Notes under the pieces: model-generated
Seen by the model: only the letters and a program-made list of their open reading frames with translations
Told to the model about the DNA's origin: nothing
The model's database searches: none
Part shown: positions 13,101 through 25,100 of the stretch, piece after piece
Numbering within the stretch: position 1 is the first letter of the stretch
Layout of the letters: every line of letters starts with the position of its first letter
Made by a program: the position numbers and the translations under genes
Origin: Leuctra nigra
Lineage: Eukaryota; Arthropoda; Insecta; Plecoptera; Leuctridae
DNA length: 64,000 bases
Assembly: GCA_934045905.1 (NCBI GenBank)
Contig: OW203765.1
Span: 22,755,409-22,819,408 of the forward strand
Direction of reading: 5' to 3'

Positions 13101-16100
13101 ACCTATGTATATGAAATACCTACATTACATTTTGACTACATTATGTATTGCAATATGATCCACTAAGAAAAGAATCTGTCTTACATTGATATTGAGAATA
13201 GCCATCTATAAACTTTGCTTTGCTACATAGAGCAACCCAGAATGCAGTGGAATTTCTGTTTTGAAATGTCATTTCTGACAGTTATTAAAACTGTCAATAA
13301 GTGCATCTATGTTCTTGACTGGTAGGGCTGAATATTTGTAAAATAAGAGACAATGTTGGTCTGAACGACCATGCAAAATATGAGTTAGATTGATCAGATT
13401 AATCGAAGACCATTTGATAGGTCAAATGGTGGTGTGGCTATAGGCCGTTTTAAATTAAGTATACAAATGTCAGTAAAATCTCTATTACCGTATAAACTCG
13501 TGTATAAGACGCAATTATATGTCAATATTTTGATTCTGAAAACAGCCCTGCGTCTTATACATGCATACCAAGCTTTTTTCCCAGTAAATCCAAGGTGGAT
13601 GTTTGTAAACAGAGCTGTGGTAGACTGCCACATGTTGTCTATCTCTACCTTTCCCTCTCACTCTGTCTGGACTACTCATACTGTGTCTAGACACAACACT
13701 ATTAACATATTAAATTTGTGCAACAAAATGTTTTCCCTTGCATTTAGATCAGGAGACAAAATATATGTTTACGTCTGAAAAACATTGCTCTGACAGACAT
13801 AAAATAGACTAAACACTGTTGAATGGCGATCTTATTGGAAGGGGAGGAGAGGAGTTGGGTTTGTTTTGGAATGCAGAGGAAAGGCAGGTGCATGCCTCTT
13901 AGAGCAAGCAACAGCTGCTGGGAAGAGACTCCCCTCCCCCCTTTCTCAGAAGCAGGAAATTACTGTTTGTTTACAAGTTGGCAGTGATTTTCATTCAAAT
14001 AGCTCAGTTAGCTGGAAAACCCAACATTTAGATGGATATCATGTATACAAACACACAATGTTTTTCATCATTTTACTGCGTCTTATACACGCATGCTAAG
14101 TGTTTTCTTAAAATAGCCATCTCAAAACAAGGGTGCGTCTTATACACGAGTGCGTCTTATACACGAGTTAATACGGTACTCTTGAAGCTCATTACAGATT
14201 TGTAAAAAAAATCACTTATAATGCTGGTACACATGAGCTTGCAAAATTTGGTGATGATCGGTCAAACTATTGCAATTATATACACAGAGTTTCCTTCATC
14301 CCCATTGCCAAGCTAACTATAACTACACATCAAGTTTCCGATGCAACCAATGGAGCGAACTTGCTGAAAATCATTTTGACCATAACGAGAATAGTAATTT
14401 AAGTTGTGTGAAAAAATTAGCCTGATCCATTACTTCGTTTGGCAGGAGACGCCGAATGCACAAATAAACACACACAAAAAAAAAAAACAGAGATTCGAGC
14501 CATAAGTTTCAAGTGGAGACGCTCGCTCCGCTCGCTTAATTAATATGAGAGAGCTGCTGACCTCGAAGTCTTGGTACTGCTCCTCGGTGAGGGTCTTCTT
14601 GGCGACGGCGAGCGTGCGCAGACCCTCGCGCGCCATGTTGCCACACTCCTCCTCCATCCAGTCGTTGTAGCGCACGATGCCGGACATCACCACGTCGGCG
14701 CCTTTCAGGTAGAACGAGATCTCCTCCGTGGCCTGGTCCTGGGGAAGCAAACAATAATAATCATAATGTGGATTTGTACTTAGTATCTTACTCACTATCT
14801 GTACCACAGACAGCAAATTGTATCCATAAAATATTTTATTTCTTGAGATGTTTTGTCTTTTAGCAGCTTCGTAAGTTGTCAACTGTCCACTTCAAGGCAA
14901 AAAGTACCACTGACAACTTACCGTTGTGTAGATTTAATAAGAAATTGATTTTTTTGTGAATCCTGTTCTCCTTACTCATGTTGCACAGAGGGACATAGAT
15001 GACTACGTTGAGAAGGGAGAAATCGTGAAATATGGAAAGGAGGGGACTTGATGAGTTAAATAGTAGGTAACTGAAGAAATATAAAATATGTGCCACATAG
15101 GATGTATGTGAGCTTGTAGATATGAGATTGTATCATAGAGATTTGATCTCTTTCATAATTACCCCCACAACATAGGCCTTCTTTGGTATGCAAAATATGA
15201 CATTCACAATACTTATTTATGTAATTAATTACCTACTGTTGTGAGTTGTGACAAGAAAACCAGCGACTACATACCCTGACGATGATGCCCATGCGCTTAG
15301 TCTCGGAAGTGAAGGGGAAGATCTGGAGGATGGTGTAGCTCAGCATCTGGTTCTCGGGCGCTCGCAGCTGCAGCGAGGTCAAGTCTCGATGTGCCAGCGC
15401 CAGTCCGACCTGCTCCGTCCACCGAACCAGCGCCACCTAAACAGTGAGGAGCTAATTGCTAGGGTTGTGTGAACAGTTCGGATTCGAACCGAGCCAAAGT
15501 TATCTACTTCCACCGATTTCACTTTCATTTTGAAGCTCAAAAGCAGGTTTGCAACTTTTGGATTTCCTGACTGATTTTCCAGACGTTAGCTTACCTTACT
15601 ATGAAGTAGTGATGCCATCGGGTACCCGGATACCCGGGTCAGAACCGGGTAATGGGAGACCCGGGTTACACTCACAACCCGCGAGTAGTAAAAAAGTAAA
15701 AAAAAATTTTATTTTTTTTTTGATTAAATTTTGTTTTTTTGCGCCAATTGAGCAGGGGAGTATACAATCAAGCCATTCCTCTCTCCAACGGAAATCATCA
15801 CGCTAATTTACCCCTCCAACACCACTCTGGTCCCCACTCAGACAGTGCAGCACTATTTGCTGCAGTCCTATTTTCAATTGTGCTATTTCCATTGCGCAAC
15901 AATACCTAAAAACTCAAAAGGTATACTGTTTATTCTTCCATCATCTTAAAATCCAAAAAAATAAAAAATAAATATATATATTTTTTTTTAAAGATGGCGG
16001 GTACCCGCCCGGGTACTGCTGGCGGGTACCCGGGTACAAAAATTACTACCCGATGGCATCACTACTATGAAGCATTCAAGGAAACTTACACAGGAATAGT

Positions 16101-19100
16101 CAAGTGTTGTGTTAGTAATGAAGTGTGCTTGTACCTCATCTGGACTGGATGCCTGGTAAGTGCACCGCTCCTGCCGCTCCTCCCAGTAGTGCTGGTCCGC
16201 TTCAGTCCGACTCTCCGACGAGCCCGGACTCTCCTCCACCTCGCCCTCGGCATCGGTCTTCGCTGCCTCGTACACCGGAGTCACGTTGTGACACAAAGCC
16301 AGTGCCTGGAGACATCAGAGCTGGGTAGTAACTTAACGAAAGTAACGCGATACCGGTAATGCGTTACTTTTTTGTAACTTTTACAGTAACGCGTTCCTGC
16401 TATGATAGAAGTAACTTAGTAACGTGGAAAGTTCCTTTTTGTTGTGGAACTTTCACATTTATAAAAGTTCCTTTTGTAGTTACTTTTAGAGCAGAATGTA
16501 CCTTCCCTCAACATTCAAAACTACACCATTTCCGCCCTCAAATATGTACCTGATTTTCTCTGATAAGGAATTTTAGGCCACCTGCACAAAACCGCATTCC
16601 AATCACGCCGTTCATGCTTAGTGCGTCACCAGTTCGCCCTCTCACTTGCACTTGACCAACCCTGCCGTGGCAATGGCATCGGGGAGGGGGTAGAATTAGA
16701 TGCAAGCCATTCTTACTGGGAGGAATTTCGTTGAAAATTTTGTTTTCCACAGAGAAAAATTACAGCCTGAATTTGTGTTTTAGCAAATTGGCTGCATTCC
16801 GGAAATAAAATGGTCATGTAACTTTCAAAGTAACTTTTCATTGAAAAGGAACTTCCAGTTCCTCTGATTAGTTGAGGAACTTTAACTTTAACTAGTTCCT
16901 TTTTTTCGGAAAGTAACGTAACTTTAACGCGTTCCTATTTTTTTGGTAACTTACCCAGCTCTGGGAGACATAGTAACGTCAAGTCTTGCGCTTGCATCAA
17001 CATTAAGTACACCGGAGTCACGTTGTGGCACAAAGCCAGTGTCTGGGGACATCGTTACGCCAAGTCTTGCGCTTGCATCAGAGTCGTGTTTGATCCCGTC
17101 ATTGAGAGGATAATTGATACAATCTGTTTCATTCAACTAGCGTGAAGACTAGACCAGCGAATACATATCTTGTATTGCTTGCAATCGGGGAAAACAAACA
17201 ATGAGCTATTCAAACTTTATAACAGAAATCTGATTTCATTGATAATAAAAAGGATTGATGGTCACAAACCATTTCGTTCAAATACAGTTTTTACTTTGGC
17301 CAAGTGAAGGTACATTCTAGTATTAATAGGAAAGAGCGATAGTAGAGGAACAAAAGTAGGTACTTTCACAAAGTACAACACGTGATACAATCCTCAGTCT
17401 AGGAGGTAACATTATAAATATAAAGAAAATCTGAGCAACGGTGTACAAACAACCAAGTACAACCAAGATCAAGGAGCTACGCACCTTGACTGCCTCGAAG
17501 ACGCGGCTGACCTCTGACCTCCTGACCTTTGAGCCGCCGGGCGTGGCAGCAGGCTGTGCGGCTGACGTCGAAGCCGTCGCCTGAGCGAAGCTGCTCTTCA
17601 GATGTCCGGATATCTGGTCGAAATGAAGCGAGAATAACAGATTACACTTGGGAGATTTAAACCTTTCCTTCCATCAGCAATTCTGCAAGAGGAAAGTAAG
17701 AACTACCTACTAGAATGAGACTGCATGTACCTCAACGAAAGAGTCGTGCGTGTACGACGCGGTGCCGAGATGCAGCTTCTTGAAGACCATCTCGTTCTGC
17801 GTGAGCGTCCCGGTCTTGTCGCACATAAGGTAGGAGATGCGACCCAGCTCCTCCGGGATCGTGGTCGAGCGCACGACCGTGCCGGGGGTCTCCTTGTCGC
17901 GCTGGATAGACCACGAGTAGAACGCCTTGCCCATGTCCAGGTTCACACGCAAGCTGAAGCATCAAGCCATCGTCAGACCATAGAGATATATTACAGAGAG
18001 GGGTAACTACTGGTTAATGCTTGACTAATTTTGAAAGATCCTTTTTCTCCATATTGGAGATATTTAATAATTCACTGCCACTGAAATGGAAAATTAATTC
18101 GGAAGGCAGTGAAAAAATTACTTTGAGCTGTCAAATTTTAAACTTACTAGAAACACGTTTTTAACTTGAATCAGAAGACTATTACAATATTATATCTTGT
18201 TTTTACTGTACATTTATTTGTTCTGTGTTGTTTGTTACTGTGAAGTATGCACTGAAGGTTAGTACAAAGTAACATTCAAGTCTCTTGCCAACAACATTAC
18301 AATCGAGGGGGGTGCCATTTTTAAAGTAATTTTTGAAATAATCTCCAAGATGGTGGCTGAGCATGCTCAGATCTACCCTGACAATGTACATCGCATCATA
18401 CCAAGGCTGGCTATCTACTTGCCCCTCTCTGTAAGTATATGAATCTCTATGGTCAGACCAACAATAGTCACCTTCTCGTAGCTAGTACAATTAGATTTCT
18501 GGCCGATTAAACTGCCGTTCCAAACTTGCCAAGTGTGTTAAAGTTCCGAATCGCCATTCCAAAAATTATCGTGTGCTTTCAACAGCACATGTACTTTCAA
18601 CATGGCTCTAAATAGAACAGCCATTCGGAACTTTGAAGTTTTGAACGTACGTGTGAACTCTAAACCCACCTTTAGAGATTTGTAAATACTTCTATATCAA
18701 TTTAGAGTAGAGGTCAGTTAGGGTACCCGGGTACAAACCGGGTACCCGGGTACGCCATTACCCGGGTACAATGGGGAGTACTCGGGTATCAAAAAAAAAA
18801 AAAAAAAAAAAAATTATTTATTAGGTTTGTTTGCAATATTTGCGAATGCTGCCACTTAATCACCAGCTGCATTGTTTATAGTTATATAAACTGAATTTAA
18901 TATTTATTCATATTTCCCAAATCTCAACAATCCCAAACAAAAATTGGTTTGTAAATTCATTGTTAGTAATTTCATGAGAATGCTGGTGAGTTGAGGATGG
19001 ATTATTGATGGAGGGGATGCATTGTGTTCAACCTTCCATTGTATGGACGTTGTGTATCTCTCCCCAAGGACACGGATAGGGCGGCGGGGTCAATGCAACA

Positions 19101-22100
19101 AATTTCAAAACATTTTCCAAAAAAAAATAAAAAAAAAAAAAAAAAAATTTATTATTATTTTTTTTTTAGTTATTTATTACCCGGGTAATTACCCGGGTAA
19201 TTAAAGCGGGTAATTAAAGCGGGTACCCGGGTACAAAACATTACCCGAATCCGACCTCTAATTTAGAGTCTATTAATATAGTCTTTATGACCTGTATTAA
19301 AATAAAATAAAAAATAGGTTCTAAATCATTGAGAAGCTGTACAAACATTATGGAAAATACCTTAGAGACGAATTGGTATACAGGCTCTAGCTCTTTTTAA
19401 AGGCCAAAGATTCAGACAACAACTTTTGATTGATCAACTTGGTTTTCCTCGTGCGCAGAGTAACTTTGGTGATGAAAAAGTGACTCTGCAAATGTGCAGA
19501 ACCACGTTCAATCAAAAGTTGTTAGTGTGGACTGGGCTTAAGTCAGTAGACGCAACTCTAATAGCCGACACACTGCATCTGCAGGCAATGAACTGACCTG
19601 ATGGGAATGATGTACGAGAAGAGCAGCACGAATCTGAACATGTATCTGTACCACGGGCCGCTGAACCCCTTGAGACACATCATCACCAGCGCCAGGCCCA
19701 TCACAGCACAGAAGAGAACCTGCAACATGGCACAATTAACACTCTTCCTTCTTAGCAAAAATAAAATGTTATATATTTCGTCTTCACTCTTCAGTACGCA
19801 TGGTGACCAAGAAGTGACCTAAGATATTTAGCAGATATTCTGTAATTTTAAAGAAACTACCTGCTGCAAAATGTAAAATGAAAGACAGATGACATATTGA
19901 GTATCTCACTTTGGTAAGCTGGTTGATCTCCATGTCCAGAAGCCCGACCTTGCTCCTTGGAGCGGAGTTGTTCATCACGCTCCTGGTCTCCGCTCCTGTG
20001 TAGACCACCACTCCCAGCGCAGTCCCCGACGCCACCACGCAGTTGGCCCACAGCGTGTTGCCCACGTCCAGTCCGTCTTCGGACCCGGACCCATCGTGCT
20101 GTGGACAAGAAAGTCATTCACAAACTCCAGATGAGACAAGACTCTAAAGATCGATCATCGACGTCTTTGAGACAAACGTTGGAACAAACAGAGGATTATC
20201 TAAAGAAAAGAAAATTTGATAGAGAAAAGTAGAAAATAATAATAGGTTCAAATTTCTTCCATTCATTCCAGTTACTGAAACTTACATAGGTAGGTAGCTA
20301 CTGAAAGTTAAAAGTCAATAAGGTATGAAAAGGGACTGATAATAATAATAATAATAATGACAAGTACCTATTCTTAAAAATTTGAAGGACCTACACAATT
20401 TCTGAATCTTCTGAGAACTGTTACCTGAAAAATATTTTCTCCATGCTAATCCTACTAATATCAGAAAATTCTATTTTATTCTCTATTTTTTAATGTGATT
20501 TTCTGGACACACTTGCAAATTGATGTTGACAAGTAGAAGAGAATGACAAATGGACATTGATTTCTGAAAGTTAGTCTTTGTAGTAGGTATGTAGAAATTA
20601 CATGACACGAGAACAAACTATTTGTGCATCAAGCGCTGGAGATGAGATAAACGTACTCTCGTGAACGTTCCGATGAATGCGTGGATGTCTCTCTGGGGCT
20701 TCTCCACAAACACGGCCGCCCGGATCTCGAAGAGTTTGTCGTCGGACTCCAGCTTCTGCGTTGCCGGCACCGCGAGTCTCAGCTTCCAGTCCGTCTCTCC
20801 GTCCAGCTGGTCTGTGCGCACGAAGCACGCGCCACTGCGCTCCGTAGTGCGCAGGAGCACCAGATCCGCCGGCACGCGCTCGTCCTTGCCGATGATCACC
20901 TGCACATCGGAATCATTAACAAACGTCACTTGATGCACACGATACGTATAATTTTGTGTTTTTGGCAGTTTTAACAACAATGAGTTAACATTTTCTGGTA
21001 ATTTTGTAAAAAAAATAAAAAATTAGTAACAAAGTTCTAACACAATGCTAAGGTAAGGTTAGCTAAGCTAATGCTTAATGGTAGGCTTAGCTAATGGTAA
21101 GCTAAGGTTTAATTAAATTCATCAGGAGAACCATATCTAGGTAAATCAGAAAATGATCTTACATATTCCAGGAAAATACATTTTAAGAGCTTTCCTGAAA
21201 ATGTTTGTATTGTAGTAGGTACCTCGATGTTAAGGAGGGATCTCCGAATTTCACTTATGTATAGAAATCGTTCAAATTTCGCAAATAAATAGATTGTTAT
21301 GTTCTGCATCATAATATGGTGAGAAAAAGTGGTCAACGTGAACTAATTTTCGAGATATATCGCTTCAAAGTAACAGTTTCTTTCTCATTTTAACATTGCG
21401 ACCATACGGAAAAAGTCATGCTGATATTTTTAAAAGCGTATTTGTCTGCTTTCCCACCTATAGAATTTTTTGAAAAACTACTATAGCGTGTATCAGATGC
21501 AATATTTTGTTATTAAATTTTTAAATGTATACCTTCGTGGATGTTTTACCAAGCTATGAGGGTTTTACTGCTTTATTTTTACGTGTTTCCATCTGAAAAG
21601 TGCAGTTTTCCATGTAAAAGTGTGTTGTCATGGTAAAACGGCCTTCTAGAAATTCGAAATTCTTTGCAAATTTGTAGAAATTTCCAGAAGACCGTGAGTA
21701 TATTACTCATCCCTTCTTAAAATATCAATTTATTGGTGTTTGAAAACGCTGGTAATTTTGTTCTTAAAAAATGTTTAGTATCTCCACCTGCCGGCCAACT
21801 GAAACTAAATTACGTATGTACCTAAAAAAAGCAGTAAAAAAACCACAACGGGTGCTGAGGTGGGTGTACCCACCAACACTAGGGCCGCAGGACTCCTGGA
21901 AACCGGCTGGCGTCTCCTCCTCATCTTCGTCTTCTTCCTCCCCTTCTAATTGTTCAACAAATTGCCTCCACCTTGTTCTGTCCTCCCAGTGTCTCTTAGC
22001 CTCCAACTGACTCTACCTTCTTCAACTCTCCAACACATCCTTCTTAATCTAATAAAGCTTGACTCACCAAGTCCCCTACTCTCAGCTTGGACGATGGCAC

Positions 22101-25100
22101 AAGCTCGCCGGCCTCCTTGCCTCTCACAAGACGACGGTAGCGCTGACTGTTCACTTCCTTGTCTCGCTGATGTCTCCGGAAGTCGTCGACTGCCTCGCGG
22201 AATATCGTCACAGTCAGCACAAAGCTCTGCGGGAACATGAGGCACAGTTCGTTGCAATGACAAGCTGACCTTTAACAATATGCTCAGCTCACTGCTGGCT
22301 TGTTTTAGAACATTCAATTAAAAAGTCATAATTGTTCAGTTTTCGTTATCAATTCTAAATGGCTTGAAAACCCTAGAGATAAATCTTGCCAAATTTTTAA
22401 CAAGATCTTTTGAAGATCTGAAAGATTTTTCAGCAGGGTAAGCATTTAATTGATAAAATTGATTAATTTGATAAGAAATACTTAACAAACAATTTGGAAG
22501 ATAGAATAATTAGATTATTCCCTCATCAGTAACTATCATTCAATAAAATTTTCCGGTTTAGGTAGGTAGATCAATTGTATTCTAATCTTGTAATGCGTTT
22601 GATTATATTTTAATTTCATTTGATTACATTTGATTGCATCTTGCTACATCGGTAAGCAACGTTGGCTGCAAGTAGGTATAAACTTACCTACTACACTACT
22701 GCTTAAGTACTACTATTTAGTACTTTATATCCTAGTGGATCCATAAAGAAGAAGCTCAACTCTCCCAGGCCCACAACTAGTGATGGGGGTCCCGGAATAT
22801 TCCCATTCAAATATTGGGAATATTCCCCAAAATCTGAAAACTAGTTGTTTGTTTTAATTTTGAAGATTTTTTTGGACTCAAATGATGTTATTAACCCCAT
22901 AAAATGTGCTCAAATATCATGGGATGGGACCTAATCTTCCCAATGGGGTTGTTCACGCAAAACTATTGTAGATGGCGTTGCTGTCCTAACCGTAATAAGA
23001 ACCAATCAAAATGCCGAGAGAGAGCCAATCAAAATGCAGAGCGGAATGGAACATTTTTAAACCTTAGCGGGAGTTTGATTCAGAGATCTTGGATTCAGAG
23101 ACCAATCAATCAGAGAGAGACTACTCCATTGCCGCTAGCGCTGCGAGTGAGAGCAAATGGGAGTGAACAACCCCATTAGGTACACACGTGACTCTAAACA
23201 ATTCAAAAACTACGTGGTACACCTACGAGTTTTTAATATAACGTATTTAAAATAAATGTTCTCTTACCAATGGGCCCCAATAGGTGTAGAGATATCCTAT
23301 CCTAATGTCAGGTATAAACTGGCTCGTAGCCATGATGAGGAAGTAGAGATTCAAGAAGAACTTGAACTGTTGGAACAGCACAAGTGGTAGAAACGTCACG
23401 ATGTTGTATTTTTGGTTGCGTATCACATTCGCCGGGAACTTCTCGGTGCTCGGCCATCCGACGACGATAGTGCGCGACTTGAGCTCGCGCTCGCGGAAAC
23501 AACGCCGCCAGAACCATTGGCAGCATCTGCAAAGAAAAATATGTCAATGTGTAATTCCTTTATCTTGCTTTTAACATTTTTTTTGTGTAAATTCAAGAAC
23601 TGAACAAACGTCATCTTTTTAGTAGGTAATTAGATAGAATAGTAGGTTTCAATTAATTTCAATATTAAATCCCTTGAAGATAGAACCTACTAGTAATTGC
23701 ACATCTATAGGGAAATCGCAATAGCTTACCCCCGTTTATGCCTTTTATGGTATCCCAACCTGCACAACGCAATGGCAAATCCTAAAGTTACCCATAAAAC
23801 TAAAAAAATAGGTATATTATAGTTCATTTTTTTATATATCTGGGGGTTTACTTTTGCCAGGAAGCTTTGGATTTGTTGATCTGTAGGCTTTGACCTAGTG
23901 TTGTGCAACAGACTGCATTTTTACAGGTGTTTAACAAATGTGACATGTGGCGTTTTTCCTTGACTAACACAACCTCCGTGCCACAACATCATCTTAGACT
24001 TAAACAACTTTGACTCACGATAATGTAGCAATGCAAGCTTAATCTTCCGAGATGTTCATTTTATCAGCTCTAGCTGCCATTTCAAGCAAAACAACCTTAC
24101 CCTGTAAAATAGTCGTTCCGGGGTTTCGCCAATAGCGGCATATCTTCTTTAACCAACTGAGCAGTACTGCTTGTGGTAGAAGCTGTTTCTGCTACGTTTA
24201 TACGCAGATTATCCATTGTGTCACCATTTGCGCGTATTATTAGAAGTACAAACACTGAGCTGTTTAGTAGAAACCAGCTCAAACTGACAGCAAGAACAAC
24301 AAAGGGTTTGACAAGTAGGTCACGTGGGAGGATCGGATCCTGGATCACGTGACGGCGTAAAGTGCGGGAAATTCAAATCCGACAACTTGCTAACCGCAAA
24401 TTCAAATAAAGAGTGTTACCAAAGATATGAAACCATGAAAAAGTGTTACCTCCTTTTACTTCTTTCCTTGTAATCATCCACTGAGTCATCATCCTCTGAA
24501 TCTTCTTCACACTCTGCTACAACTGAAGAATTAATTCCAACCAAATGTATCTCAGAGTTCAATTTTTTCAAAAAGTCTTGCCTTCTTTCCTGAGACCTGC
24601 TGTTATCCATTAAAAATATTAATTTATCGTCACACACAAAAAAAACACTATCTGTCAGCTTGACAAGTCAACGTCTACCATTTCCTCCTATTTTTCTGTA
24701 GTAACCATTAGGTTGGCAATGCCAGCAAATGATAATGTGGAATATCTCAACTCTTATCTAATCAGAAAGGAATAAGCCATCCAAGTTTATAGACAGACAG
24801 TATGCGAACTACAAGGCTTGGGTTGACCTTGCAGATATCAGCAGTGTTCTGTTGAAAAGTGTAATTAACAGATTAGGTGGAAAGACACCACACCCATAGA
24901 GATAAGATACTGTAAGTTGGGTAACACAATTTGCATATGAATAGATCAGGTATCTTAGTCAGTCAATATGGTTGGCTGGGAATGAGGTTGACTACTTGTG
25001 TACAGAGATCATTTTCGCACTGCAAAAAATAACATTTAAAATTTTCAAATGGATGTCTAGGTAATGGATGATTGATAATTATTAAATTAGAAATTAAATC

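Larger units (their letters stand above)
11985..14540 (+). repeat. interspersed repeat family R1, copy 2, interrupted by two elements
   Basis: It starts tactaggaaaacgctcggtg and ends cgctcgctccgctcgctt, matching copy 1 at 2259-3582. It is broken by a hAT-like element (12336-13083) and a TIR element (13486-14178). The right end stops about 20 bp from the donor side of ATP9 exon 11 (14562). Confidence 0.6.
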
